DNA of 64,000 bases, from NCBI RefSeq assembly GCF_014650955.1, contig NZ_BMVY01000001.1, positions 372,001 through 436,000 on the forward strand, in the 5' to 3' direction. Below are positions 52,901-61,658 of this stretch, in pieces. The notes beneath the pieces were generated by a model. It did not search any database. It was not told the origin of the DNA and saw only the letters and a program-made list of their open reading frames with translations. Numbering within the stretch: the stretch's first letter is position 1; the number at the start of each line of letters is the position of its first letter. The position numbers and the translations under genes are program-made. This DNA is from Streptomyces tauricus. GTDB taxonomy: Bacteria; Actinomycetota; Actinomycetes; Streptomycetales; Streptomycetaceae.

Positions 52901-53689
52901 GTGACCGAACACAGTGAAATCGACTGCCGGATCGCGCTGGTGACGGGAGCGGCAGGCGGAATCGGAACCGCCGTGGTGCGCGCTCTCGCAAGCCGCGGAG
53001 CCGTGGTTGCGGCCGTGGACAAAGACCCCGCGGGACTCGCCGATCTGGTGGAGAAGTCGGCCGCGGACGGGCTGAAGGCCGTCGCGTTTCCCACCGACAT
53101 CACCGACAGCACCCGGATCGAGGAAACCGTCGAGCGGATCGAGAGTGAACTCGGTTCCATAGACCTGCTGGTGAACGCGGCCGGAGTAATGCGCTCCGGA
53201 TCGCTGGTGGACATGACCGACGCGGACTGGCGGGCGATCTTCTCGACCAATCTCGACGGCCTCTTCCATTGTTCCCGGGCTGTCGCCGCACGGATGAGGG
53301 AACGCGGAGCGGGTGCGATCGTGACCATCGCCTCCAATGCCGGGCGGATACCCCGGATGCAGATGGCCGCGTACGGCGCCTCCAAGGCGGCCGCGTCCCT
53401 CTTCACGAAATCACTAGGCCTGGAACTGGCGGAACACGGCATTCGCTGCAACGTGGTGTCGCCCGGCTCCACCGACACCGAGATGCTGCGCTCGCTGTGG
53501 ACGACGGAATCGGGCCGCCAGTCGACGATCGACGGTTCGGCGGACGCCTACAGGACCGGAATTCCGCTGCGCCGCATCGCCGAGCCCGGGGACATCGCGG
53601 ACGCCGTCGTCTTCCTCGCCTCCGACCGGGCCCGGCACATCACCATGCAGGACCTGTGCGTCGACGGCGGCGCCGTCCTGGGGGTGTGA
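52901..53689 (+). CDS. EntA/DhbA-like short-chain dehydrogenase (dihydro-hydroxyanthranilate to 3-hydroxyanthranilate)
   Basis: 262-aa classical SDR with an N-terminal TGAAGGIGTA nucleotide-binding motif, NAAG (NAAGVMRSG), a catalytic S (ASNAGRIP region) and Y158-xxx-K162. Length and layout fit 2,3-dihydro-2,3-dihydroxybenzoate dehydrogenases. With a PhzE-type ADIC synthase and a PhzD-type hydrolase next door, the expected substrate is trans-2,3-dihydro-3-hydroxyanthranilate and the product 3-hydroxyanthranilate, as in benzoxazole-type pathways. The GTG at 52901 is chosen for the GGAAGGTGGGAAG upstream; the frame back to 52823 adds a Cys-rich tail over the repeat region. The next gene starts 9 nt downstream. 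A 2,3-dihydroxybenzoate route is less likely because no isochorismate synthase is present. Confidence 0.85.
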   Translation: MTEHSEIDCRIALVTGAAGGIGTAVVRALASRGAVVAAVDKDPAGLADLVEKSAADGLKAVAFPTDITDSTRIEETVERIESELGSIDLLVNAAGVMRSGSLVDMTDADWRAIFSTNLDGLFHCSRAVAARMRERGAGAIVTIASNAGRIPRMQMAAYGASKAAASLFTKSLGLELAEHGIRCNVVSPGSTDTEMLRSLWTTESGRQSTIDGSADAYRTGIPLRRIAEPGDIADAVVFLASDRARHITMQDLCVDGGAVLGV

Positions 53690-53698
53690 GCAGCGGAC

Positions 53699-54394
53699 AT
53701 GAGCATCCCCGCCATCACGCCCTATTCCATGCCCACCGCCGCCGAACTGCCGGCCAACCGGGTCGACTGGCGGCCCGACGCCGACCGGGCCGTCCTGTTC
53801 CTGCACGATCTGCAGGCGTACTTCCTCGCTCCCTTCGACGCCGGCAGGTCTCCGTACAGGGAGCTGCTGGCCCACATCGGCGCCTTGCGTGAGCGGGCGG
53901 TGGCCCTCGGGATGCCGGTGGTCTACTCGGCCCAGCCCGGCGACATGGACCGCGAACAGCGCGGCCTGCTCCATGACTTCTGGGGCCCGGGGATGTCCGC
54001 GCGGGAGCACGACACCGCGATCGTCGAGGCCCTGAAGCCGGCCGACGGGGACCTGGTGCTCACCAAATGGCGCTACAGCGCGTTCGTCCGCTCCGAACTC
54101 CGTGACGTGATGGAGAAATCGGGGCGGGACCAGCTGATCGTGTGCGGGGTGTACGCCCATGTCGGCTGTCTGATCACCGCGGTCGACGCCTTCAGTTCCG
54201 ACATCCAGCCGTTCCTGGTCGCGGACGCGGTCGCGGATTTCAGCGCCGAACACCACCGCTCCGCGCTCGACTACGCCGTCCGGTGCTGCGCGGCGGTGTA
54301 TACGACCGCGCGGCTACTCGATTTCCTGACCGTCCCAGGCGTTCCGAGCTTTCCGGGCGTTTCAGGCGTTCCAGTTGTTCCGCAGGAGGGGTGA
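53699..54394 (+). CDS. phzD: PhzD/EntB-like isochorismatase (ADIC hydrolase)
   Basis: 231-aa isochorismatase-fold protein without the carrier domain found in EntB. Catalytic positions visible are D37 (LFLHDLQAYF), K123 (LTKWRYSAF) and the YAHVGCL loop, matching PhzD D38/K122 within one residue. The opening IPAITPYSMPTAAELPANRVDW is a family hallmark. It should hydrolyse the enol-ether of ADIC, giving trans-2,3-dihydro-3-hydroxyanthranilate and pyruvate. The C-terminal tail (VPGVPSFPGVSGVPVVP) is a low-complexity extension from a GGCGTTCC-type repeat (54336-54382). The gene is sandwiched between the dehydrogenase (9 nt) and the SRPBCC gene (7 nt), so one operon is likely. Confidence 0.9.
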   Translation: MSIPAITPYSMPTAAELPANRVDWRPDADRAVLFLHDLQAYFLAPFDAGRSPYRELLAHIGALRERAVALGMPVVYSAQPGDMDREQRGLLHDFWGPGMSAREHDTAIVEALKPADGDLVLTKWRYSAFVRSELRDVMEKSGRDQLIVCGVYAHVGCLITAVDAFSSDIQPFLVADAVADFSAEHHRSALDYAVRCCAAVYTTARLLDFLTVPGVPSFPGVSGVPVVPQEG

Positions 54395-54401
54395 CGCAGT
54401 C

Positions 54402-54932
54402 ATGAGTTCCACCGAGACCTTTCGCGTCGACGTGACGACCGACGTGCGGGCCGATCCCGCGACGGTGTTCGCCTATGTCAGCGACCTCACCAGGAGCGGT
54501 GAGTGGAGTCCCGAGTGCCGGGGTGGCGAATGGACCTCGGGAGATCCGGCGACGGTCGGTTCCGTCTTCACCGCGCGCAATCACCGAGAGCCGGACGTGG
54601 TGGCCTGGGCGCCGGTCGTGCGCGGTGAATGGACCACCCGGTGCGAGGTCGTGGAGGCCGTTCCGCCGCGGGTGTTCAGCTGGGCCATGAGGGACAGCGG
54701 CGGGCGCGCCCAGGAAAGCGTATGGTCGTTCACGGTCGCGCCGACGGCGGAGGGCAGTGCACTCACCCACGCCTTCTGGATGGGCGAACTGACCGAGGGC
54801 ATGCGGGGAATTCTCGCCGGCATGAACGACGACGAGGTGAAGAAGTTCCTCGTCGACTGGGCGGACAAAATCCAGGGCGACATGGGCCAGTCCCTCGCGC
54901 GTATCAAGACCCGCCTGGAATCCGCCTCCTGA
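54402..54932 (+). CDS. SRPBCC-family protein of the 3-hydroxyanthranilate operon
   Basis: 176-aa START-like protein (RVDVTTDVRADPATVFAYVSDLTRSGEWSPECRGGEW at the front, a long C-terminal helix at the end). The fold offers a hydrophobic cavity and occurs as aromatase/cyclase, hydrolase or carrier in biosynthesis; no catalytic residues can be assigned. GGAGGGG about 11 nt upstream sets the ATG at 54402. It follows the isochorismatase gene by 7 nt and is followed by a 97-nt gap holding repeats of CGGCAGAAC. Operon position suggests it acts on, or shields, an aromatic intermediate. That is inference. Confidence 0.8.
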   Translation: MSSTETFRVDVTTDVRADPATVFAYVSDLTRSGEWSPECRGGEWTSGDPATVGSVFTARNHREPDVVAWAPVVRGEWTTRCEVVEAVPPRVFSWAMRDSGGRAQESVWSFTVAPTAEGSALTHAFWMGELTEGMRGILAGMNDDEVKKFLVDWADKIQGDMGQSLARIKTRLESAS

Positions 54933-55029
54933 CGACACAGCGACACAACGGCAAAGCGGCAGAACGAGAGAACGGCAGAACAGCGACCGGCACGGCTGAA
55001 CGCGGACGCCCGTGGAAGGTGGCACCACC

Positions 55030-56613
55030 GTGATTCTGCAACGCATAGGGAACAGGGGACTGTTCCTCGGCTCCTTCTTCGACGGCGCCGCCAGGAAGAG
55101 CCCGTACCAGCGCATCACCCTCGACCACGAACTCGACATCGCGCCGGAGTTGGGCAGTGATCTCACCGTCTACGCCTGCGCGAACCTCGTCGCCGAAATG
55201 GCGTCCGCCCTGCGCGACCAGAACGTGCGCCCGGGCGACAAGGTCGCCGTCTACAAGCAGGACTGCTTCGACATCTTCCTGCTGATGTGCGCGGTGGCCC
55301 GGATCGGCGCCGTCCCCGTCGCTCTCTCCCCGAGCCTCGACGGCGAGACCGTGACGCGGCTGCTGGAGCGCTGCGCCTGGCCGCATCTGATCACCGACGA
55401 GAAGAAGCTGCGGGAGGAGCTGCCCGCCGAGGTGGCCGGCCGCTGCGCCCGCGTCCTCCTGGTGACCGGCGAGGCCGAGGGCGCCACCCCGCTCCGGCGC
55501 AACCCCGCGACACACCCGCGCCCCTTCGCCAGGCCCCGGGCGGACCGCCCCGCGCTGCTCACCCACACCTCCGGCACCACCGACGTCCCCAAACTCGTCG
55601 TCCACACGGCCCGTTCCCTGCGCGCCCGGTACCGTCCGCAGGCGCTCGGCGCGCGGTTGCTGATTCGCGGACGCGAAACCCTCGCCGTACGGGTCTCGTT
55701 CGTCCACTCGCGTCTGGTCACCGCACTCGCCATCGCGCTGGACCGCGGCTTCCCGATCGTCATCACCAGGGACGCCACGCCCCAGCGGATCGCCGACATC
55801 TTCGCCGAGGTCAAACCAGGCGTCCTGGAGGCCCACCCCAACACGTTCGTCGAATGGGAGACGCTCGCGGACGACCCGCGCGGTCCCCTGTCCAACGTGC
55901 TGGCCGTCAGCTCCACGTTCGACGCCATCCACCCGCGGACCGTGCAACGGATCCTGGGCGCCTCCCACCGCAGGCGCCCCTTCCACCTCCAGCTGTACGG
56001 GCAGAGCGAGATCGGGCCGACCGTCGGCCGGGCCACCTCCCGGCGGCGCGCGATGTCCGCCGACGGCCGGTGCGTCGGCTTCCCGTTCCCCGGGATGACC
56101 GCGGTGCGGGTCGTCGACCGCGACGGCCGCACGCCCGGCCCCGGTACACCCGGATTCATCGAGGTGCGCTCGGACGGCCGGGCGCTCACCTACTTCGGCG
56201 AGGACGCGCGCTTCCGGCGCCAACTCGATGACGGCTGGTGGCGCATGGGCGACGTCGGCCACCGCACCCGGTGGGGCTGTCTGCACGTCTCCGACCGCGA
56301 GGTCGACGTCATCCCCGGCTTCGGCAGCGCGCTGGAGGCCGAGGACACGCTCATGTCGCGGCTCGACGCGCTGCTGGAGGTCGTGGTCGTTCCCGGCGAG
56401 GAGGGCGCGCCGACCCCGGTCGTCGTCACCCGGGACGACACCCCGCTGGACCCCGACCGCTGGACCGCGGCCACCGCGGGGCTCCCCGCCATGCGCCCGC
56501 CCGTCCAACTGCGCCTCGCCGAACTGCCGCGCACCGCCACCGCCAAGGTGCGGCGGCTGGAACTGGCCCGCCGGCTGTGGGCCCCGGACTCCGGCGCCCG
56601 ACCGGCCACGTGA
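55030..56613 (+). CDS. ANL-superfamily adenylate-forming ligase 1 (candidate 3-hydroxyanthranilate-activating enzyme)
   Basis: 527-aa adenylate-forming enzyme. The P-loop reads THTSGTTDVPKL instead of the canonical TSGTTGxPKG. A5 is LYGQSE, A7-like sequence is GWWRMGDVG, A8-like sequence is DREVDVIPGFGS, and the A10 lysine is in TATAKVRR. The GTG at 55030 follows GGAAGGTGG; a GTG at 55012 is possible. As the first ligase after the 3-hydroxyanthranilate genes, it is the better candidate for activating that acid onto CoA or the carrier protein encoded at 63153. The divergent P-loop and weak overall similarity to standard aryl-CoA ligases leave the substrate open. The FAAL gene follows by 14 nt. 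Confidence 0.82.
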   Translation: MILQRIGNRGLFLGSFFDGAARKSPYQRITLDHELDIAPELGSDLTVYACANLVAEMASALRDQNVRPGDKVAVYKQDCFDIFLLMCAVARIGAVPVALSPSLDGETVTRLLERCAWPHLITDEKKLREELPAEVAGRCARVLLVTGEAEGATPLRRNPATHPRPFARPRADRPALLTHTSGTTDVPKLVVHTARSLRARYRPQALGARLLIRGRETLAVRVSFVHSRLVTALAIALDRGFPIVITRDATPQRIADIFAEVKPGVLEAHPNTFVEWETLADDPRGPLSNVLAVSSTFDAIHPRTVQRILGASHRRRPFHLQLYGQSEIGPTVGRATSRRRAMSADGRCVGFPFPGMTAVRVVDRDGRTPGPGTPGFIEVRSDGRALTYFGEDARFRRQLDDGWWRMGDVGHRTRWGCLHVSDREVDVIPGFGSALEAEDTLMSRLDALLEVVVVPGEEGAPTPVVVTRDDTPLDPDRWTAATAGLPAMRPPVQLRLAELPRTATAKVRRLELARRLWAPDSGARPAT

Positions 56614-56627
56614 AGGGGAAGGTCACC

Positions 56628-58307
56628 ATGTCGCAGCGTAAGACGGCCGACCACGAGCGGCTGCTCGGCTGGCTGGACGCCCCGTCCGACGAACGCGGGA
56701 TGCGGTTCCGGCTGGACGACGGCTCCTGGCAGCGCCTCACCTACCGCGAACTGGCCCGCCGGACCCTGGGTGCCGGAGCCGCGCTCGCCGACGCGGGGGT
56801 GCGTCCCGGCGACGTGGTGCCGCTGGTGGTGCCGGGCGGGGAGGACTTCGTCACGCAGTTCTTCGGGCTGCTGGCGATCGGCGCCACCCCGTCCGTACTG
56901 CCCCTGCCGCTCGCCCTGCGGGCGGGGGAGGGCTACCAGAGCCAGCTGAAGGCCATCACCGCCCGCATCCATCCACGGCACGCCGTCGCGGACCCGCGCT
57001 ACCACGACATCGTCGCGGAGAACGTGGCCAGGATCGGCGGCGGCACCGAGGTGATCGCACCGCGGTACGAGGACCGCCCCGGTGACGCGCCGCGCGCCTG
57101 GGGCGACCTCGCCGTCCTCCAGTTCACCTCGGGCTCCCGCGGCTCCCCGCGCGCCCTGCGTGTCTCGGTCGCCAACCTGGCCGCCAACCTCCGCATGATC
57201 GGCAGCTGGATGGACCCGGTCGGCCACGGCGCGGTCACCTGGCTGCCGCTCTACCACGACATGGGTCTGGTCGGCGGACTGCTGGGCGCGCTGACCCTCC
57301 AGGTGGAGCACGCCCTGATGCGCCCGGAGCAGTTCGTCCGCGACACCCCCGGCTGGCTCGCCGAGTACGGCCGCACCCCGTACACCTGTATGTGCATGCC
57401 CAACTTCGGCTTCGAGCGGGTGCTGGCGACGGTTCGGCCCGAGCATCTGGAGGGGCTCGACTTCTCCGCGCTGACCGCCGTGGTCAGCGGCGCCGAGCGG
57501 ATCGATCCCGCGGTACTGGCCCGCTTCGCCGCGCTGCTCGGCCCGTACGGCTTCGACGTCCGGGCGCTGATGCCCGCGTACGGCCTGGCCGAGGGCACCC
57601 TCGCGGTCACGGGCGTCGGCAAGGGGGACCTGCCCCGGCTGGTGCGGGTCGGCGGCCTGGAGCGGCGCCTCGGCGAGAAGCTGGATGTGCGCGAGAGCGC
57701 CGAACTCAGCACCGAGCCGGTCACCGAACCCTGGAACTGGCAGGTCAGCTGCGGTCCGCCGCTGGAGAGCACGCGCGTGGAGATCCTGGACGAGGAAGGC
57801 GCCCCGCAACCGGAGGGCGTCCTCGGTGAGATCTTCGTCCAGGGCCCCTCGGTCGCCGAGGGCTACGCGGACGCCACCCCCGAGGACCTTGCCAAACTCG
57901 GCGACGGCAAGCTGCACACCGGTGACGCCGGATTCCTGCTGGACGGCGAGCTGTATGTGATCGGCCGGCTCGGCGACAGCGTGAAGATCAACGGCCAGAA
58001 CGTCTTCGTCGAGGACATCGAGCTGGAACTCGTCGCCTCCGGAGCGGTCTCCAAGCGCTACGCCACCGTCGTCGCCGGAGTCGTACGCGGTGAGCCACGG
58101 GTCCTGGTGGTCACCGAACGCCCCCTGGGGGACCGGCTGGAGGACGTGCTGTCGGTCATCACGTCGTTCACCGGTGACGCGGGACGCGCCGAGGTGCTGT
58201 CCGTCAAGCGGGGGACCATCCCCCTGACCTCCAGCCGCAAGCCCCGTCGCCGTTCGCTGTGGCTGGCGTACCTGGCGGGCGAACTGAAGGAGCGCAGCGA
58301 CTCGTGA
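56628..58307 (+). CDS. ANL-superfamily ligase 2, fatty-acyl-AMP-ligase (FAAL) like
   Basis: 559-aa enzyme with FAAL-type signatures: TSGSRGSPRA P-loop, WLPLYHDMGLVGGLL and MPAYGLAEGTLAVT. The C-terminal domain has DSVKINGQNVFVEDIELEL. FAALs make acyl-adenylates and pass the acyl group to a carrier protein without CoA. The only stand-alone carrier in the window is the ACP at 63153, so that is the presumed acceptor. ATG at 56628 with GAAGGGGAAGG upstream; the open frame back to 56238 shadows ligase 1. The stop overlaps the next start by 4 nt (GTGA). Whether it loads an alkyl acid or an aromatic one is not readable. Confidence 0.88.
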   Translation: MSQRKTADHERLLGWLDAPSDERGMRFRLDDGSWQRLTYRELARRTLGAGAALADAGVRPGDVVPLVVPGGEDFVTQFFGLLAIGATPSVLPLPLALRAGEGYQSQLKAITARIHPRHAVADPRYHDIVAENVARIGGGTEVIAPRYEDRPGDAPRAWGDLAVLQFTSGSRGSPRALRVSVANLAANLRMIGSWMDPVGHGAVTWLPLYHDMGLVGGLLGALTLQVEHALMRPEQFVRDTPGWLAEYGRTPYTCMCMPNFGFERVLATVRPEHLEGLDFSALTAVVSGAERIDPAVLARFAALLGPYGFDVRALMPAYGLAEGTLAVTGVGKGDLPRLVRVGGLERRLGEKLDVRESAELSTEPVTEPWNWQVSCGPPLESTRVEILDEEGAPQPEGVLGEIFVQGPSVAEGYADATPEDLAKLGDGKLHTGDAGFLLDGELYVIGRLGDSVKINGQNVFVEDIELELVASGAVSKRYATVVAGVVRGEPRVLVVTERPLGDRLEDVLSVITSFTGDAGRAEVLSVKRGTIPLTSSRKPRRRSLWLAYLAGELKERSDS

Positions 58308-59542
58308 GTGTGGTGGACACACCGGCGGACACGTCGGCGCGGACCTCCCGCCTGTTCGCGGCGGGACCGTTCGGCGAACGCGTGGAGGAGGCCCGCGAAC
58401 GGGTCGCGGGACTGCTGCGGCGGGCCTTCGAACCCGTCGCCCAACAGGCCGAGACCGCGGGCCTGTTCCCCCGGGAGCTGCTGGCCGGACTCGGCGCAGC
58501 CGGACTCTTCCGTGAGCGCTGGGCGCGGGCCGACGCCGCCGACCCGTACGGCGATCCCGGGCTCGGCGTGCTCATCGCCGAGGAGAGCGGCCGGCTCGGG
58601 CACGCGGGCCTGTCGGTCGGGCTCAGCCTGCACTGCGAGACGGTCCTGTCGGTCCTCACCCGCTACGGCGACACCCCGCTGCTCGCCGAGTACCGGGCGC
58701 GCGCGCTGGAGGGACGGCTCGTGGGCTGCCTCGGCGCCTCGGAGCCGACCGGCGGCTCGGACCTCAACGGCGTGCGCACCGTGGCCCGCAGGACCGCGGG
58801 CGGCTGGCATGTGACGGGCGAGAAGAAGTACCTGTCGCTCGGCCTGGTGTGCGACATCGCGCTGCTGCTGTGCCGCCTCGACGAGGGCGCGGGGCCGGTC
58901 GCCGGACGCCTGGGGCTGCTCGCCGTCCCCGCCTCCGGACTCACGCCCCGCAAGCGGCTCAGCAAGGCCGGCACCGCCGCGCTCGACACCACCTGGATGG
59001 TCGTCGACGCCGAGGTGCCCGACGAGGCCCTGGTCGGCCGGCCCGGCAGCGGACTGCTCGTCGCGACCTGGGGGCTCAACCACGAACGGCTCTCCATCGC
59101 CGCCCAGGCCGTCGGCGGCGCCGCCCGCGCCATCGGTCTCGCCACCGCCCACCTCCAGCGCCGCGAACAGTTCGGCGGACCGCTCATGGATCAGCAGGCC
59201 CTGCGGCTGCGGCTGGCCGAACTGTCCTCCCGGCTCGTGGCGTTGCGCTTCGCCGTCTACGCCGCCGCCCAGGGCGTACCGGTGCCGGGCGCGTGCGGCA
59301 CCCGGGAGATCGCGGCGCTCAAGACCACCGCCGCCCGGTTCGTCGCCGAGGCGACCAGCGAGTGCATGCACCTGTTCGGCGGCGCCGGCTACCTGGAGGA
59401 CGAGACACCCATGTCCCGTATGTGGCGCGACTCCCGGCTGGCCCGGATCGGTGGCGGGACCGACGAGATGCTGTGGGAACTGGTCGCTGGCGGACTGGTC
59501 CCCGACGACGCCGCCTACGACGAGAGTGTCGACCTCGGATGA
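58304..59542 (+). CDS. Acyl-CoA dehydrogenase-like flavoprotein
   Basis: 412-aa ACAD-fold enzyme expected to bind FAD. Visible are the N-terminal helical domain, GCLGASEPTGGSDLNG and the conserved GxHVTGEKKYLS strand, a Glu in the ERLSIAAQAVGG helix where isovaleryl/long-chain ACADs have their catalytic base, HLFGGAGYLED, and a C-terminal RIGGGTDEML. Within this operon it is likely to oxidise a carrier-bound acyl chain at the alpha,beta position after FAAL loading. The start is GTG at 58304, overlapping the FAAL stop (GTGA), with GAAGGAG upstream; the stop overlaps the next ATG. No electron-transfer flavoprotein genes are present here. Confidence 0.9.
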   Translation: MSVVDTPADTSARTSRLFAAGPFGERVEEARERVAGLLRRAFEPVAQQAETAGLFPRELLAGLGAAGLFRERWARADAADPYGDPGLGVLIAEESGRLGHAGLSVGLSLHCETVLSVLTRYGDTPLLAEYRARALEGRLVGCLGASEPTGGSDLNGVRTVARRTAGGWHVTGEKKYLSLGLVCDIALLLCRLDEGAGPVAGRLGLLAVPASGLTPRKRLSKAGTAALDTTWMVVDAEVPDEALVGRPGSGLLVATWGLNHERLSIAAQAVGGAARAIGLATAHLQRREQFGGPLMDQQALRLRLAELSSRLVALRFAVYAAAQGVPVPGACGTREIAALKTTAARFVAEATSECMHLFGGAGYLEDETPMSRMWRDSRLARIGGGTDEMLWELVAGGLVPDDAAYDESVDLG

Positions 59543-60657
59543 AACTGCTGCTGACCGGAATCACCGGACAACTCGGAACGGCGGTCGCCGGGATCGCGCC
59601 CGAGCGCGGTGTCGAGATCGTGCCGCTGGTGCGTTCCGCCCGCCCCGGCCAGGTCCCCTTCGAGCGCGCGTTCCCGTCACTGGCCGCCGCCAGAGTCACC
59701 GGCGACGTCCGTGAACCCCTCTGGGGTCTCGGCGAAGCCGACCTGGACGCCCTCGCGAACGACGTCGACGCCGTCGTCAACCTCGCCGGGGACACCAACT
59801 GGGCGGGCAGCGGCCGGGACCTGTACGCCGTCAACGTGCTGGGCGCCCGCAACGGCTACGACGTGGCCCGTGAACTGCAACGCCGCTCCGGCCGCCGCGT
59901 GGCCTACGTCCAGGCGTCCTCGATCTACGTCGTGGGCGGCACCCTCGGCCGGATCGCCGAGACGCCGCTCGCCCCCGACCGCCACCGCACCGCGTACGAG
60001 CACAGCAAGTGGCTCGCCGAACGGGAACTGGAGCGGCAGCACGGCCCCGGCGACCCCGACATCCTCATCAGCCGGGTCGCCGCGCTGCTCGGCGACTCCC
60101 GCACAGGTGCCACCCGCAAGCGCAACTCGCTGTACCTGCTGGCCGAGCGGTGGGACGAACTGCCCGGCCGGGTCCTGCCCGCCATGCGCGGCGCCAAGGT
60201 CGACGTCCTGCCGCGCGACCTGGCGGCCGGCACGCTCCTGGACGCGGTGGCCGGCCTGCACCGCTCGGGACCGCACCCCGAGCCCGTCATCACCCACCTC
60301 TCGGCCGGCGAACGGGCCCCGACGCTGCGCGCCCTGCTGGAGACGGCGCGCGCCCTGTCACCCCTGGCCTTCGGCAAATGGGTCCGGCTCGTGCCCGCCT
60401 CCGCCGAACAGGTCTTGTGGATGTCGGCCAACGCCGAACGCTTCCTGCCCCTGTCCCCGGCCTGGCGCAACAGCCTCATCGGGCTGCGCTACATCGGCCT
60501 GGACCGGGTGATGGAACGCGGCCGGCTGGCCCAGCTCGTCGACGGACCCCTGCCCGAACCCTCCACCGAACTGCTCGCCCGGCTGCTGTTCGACCTGCCG
60601 GAGCCCCAGCGGCCCCTGGCCCCCGCCGACCGCGGATTGTCGAGGTTCCTGGCATGA
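59539..60657 (+). CDS. Extended SDR reductase 1 (thioester-reductase / male-sterility-like)
   Basis: 372-aa NAD(P)-binding protein with TGITGQLG at the N-terminus, DVDAVVNLAGDTNW, SSIYVVGG and an active-site YEHSK (residues about 155-159). The arrangement resembles stand-alone thioester-reductase and fatty-acyl-reductase domains, which release carrier-bound acyl groups as aldehydes or alcohols; a sugar-epimerase-like or ketoreductase role is the alternative. It overlaps the ACAD stop by 4 nt (ATGA) and the next start in the same way, so expression is coupled. A reductive step on the ACP-bound product is the working inference. Confidence 0.82.
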   Translation: MKLLLTGITGQLGTAVAGIAPERGVEIVPLVRSARPGQVPFERAFPSLAAARVTGDVREPLWGLGEADLDALANDVDAVVNLAGDTNWAGSGRDLYAVNVLGARNGYDVARELQRRSGRRVAYVQASSIYVVGGTLGRIAETPLAPDRHRTAYEHSKWLAERELERQHGPGDPDILISRVAALLGDSRTGATRKRNSLYLLAERWDELPGRVLPAMRGAKVDVLPRDLAAGTLLDAVAGLHRSGPHPEPVITHLSAGERAPTLRALLETARALSPLAFGKWVRLVPASAEQVLWMSANAERFLPLSPAWRNSLIGLRYIGLDRVMERGRLAQLVDGPLPEPSTELLARLLFDLPEPQRPLAPADRGLSRFLA

Positions 60658-61658
60658 ACGTACTGATCCTGGGCGGCTCCGGATTCCTCGGCACGGCCGT
60701 GGCGCAGGCCTGCGAACGGTCCGGCGCCACGGTCCGGGTCCTGTCGCGCACCGGCCGCACCACCGCGGGCGAGGGAGTACGCGGCGACGTACGGCTGCCG
60801 CGGCTCGGCCTGTCCGCCGCGGACCTGGCCCGGGTCCGGGCGGAGACCACCCACGTCGTGTTCTGCTTCGGCTCGGTCTCCTGGACCTCCGGACCCGGCG
60901 AGGTACTGGAGACCCACAGCTCGGGGACCCGCTCGGCGCTGGCCTTCCTGCGCGAACTCCCGGAACTGCGGCAGGCCGTGCACGTCTCCTCGCTGCTCGC
61001 GCTCGGTCGCTCCGAGGGCCGCGTCACCAACCGCGAGCTGTACACCGGCCAGCGGTTCCGCAACTGGTACGAGTACGGCAAGTACTGCGCCGAACGCCTC
61101 GTGCGGGACACACCCGATCTGCCGGTCGGCGTCGTCCGCTTCGGCCCGGTACTGGGACCCGACCCGCGCGGCGGACGCCCCGACACCCGGCACGGACTGC
61201 CGATGGCGTTCCCGCACCTGCTCGCGGGCTACCCCGTGCACCTGGCCCGCCGCGGTGACTTCCCCTGCTGGATCACCGACGTGTCCTCAGCGGCGGAGAT
61301 CGTGCTCACGGCCCTCGACACCCCCATCGGGCGGGCCACCTGGACCTGGTTCGACCCCGCCCTGCCCACCCTCGGCGAGGTCTTCACCGAGGTGTGCCGG
61401 CCCTGGGGCGTCGTACCGAAGATCGTGGAGGCCGCGCCGCTCGGCCGGTTCACCCGCCTGATCGGCGAACGCGTGGGCACCCCGCGCGAACTGGCCGACT
61501 ACGCCGAACCCTGGCTCGACCTGGACGTCGACGTCCTGAAGGACATACCCGAACCCTGGCCGGTGCCCGACCCCGACTACCTGGGCGCGACCGGCGAGGC
61601 CCTGCGAGCAGGCACACAGACCCAACGGGCAGGCACGGAGAGGAGGGCCCTCACATGA
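60654..61658 (+). CDS. Extended SDR reductase 2
   Basis: 334-aa NAD(P)-dependent extended SDR: GGSGFLGTAVA Rossmann motif, HVVFCFGSVSW, HVSSLLALG and the YEYGKYCAER active-site segment (Y-xxx-K). It is shorter than reductase 1 and clearly divergent from it, so this looks like two functions rather than a recent duplication. The C-terminal tail (about 25 residues of Ala/Gly/Thr/Arg) is low complexity. The substrate is unknown. It is coupled by ATGA overlaps to reductase 1 and to the phosphotransferase-like gene. Confidence 0.82.
   Translation: MNVLILGGSGFLGTAVAQACERSGATVRVLSRTGRTTAGEGVRGDVRLPRLGLSAADLARVRAETTHVVFCFGSVSWTSGPGEVLETHSSGTRSALAFLRELPELRQAVHVSSLLALGRSEGRVTNRELYTGQRFRNWYEYGKYCAERLVRDTPDLPVGVVRFGPVLGPDPRGGRPDTRHGLPMAFPHLLAGYPVHLARRGDFPCWITDVSSAAEIVLTALDTPIGRATWTWFDPALPTLGEVFTEVCRPWGVVPKIVEAAPLGRFTRLIGERVGTPRELADYAEPWLDLDVDVLKDIPEPWPVPDPDYLGATGEALRAGTQTQRAGTERRALT

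Noticed and set aside
49372..54394. Phenazine biosynthesis
   Set aside because: PhzE-, PhzC- and PhzD-like genes are present, but PhzF, PhzA/B and PhzG are not, and an EntA-like dehydrogenase diverts the intermediate to an aromatic acid.
52901..54394. Catecholate siderophore (2,3-dihydroxybenzoate) pathway
   Set aside because: There is no isochorismate synthase or DHB-AMP ligase of the usual EntE type, and the chorismate enzyme is fused to a glutamine amidotransferase, which points to an amino product.
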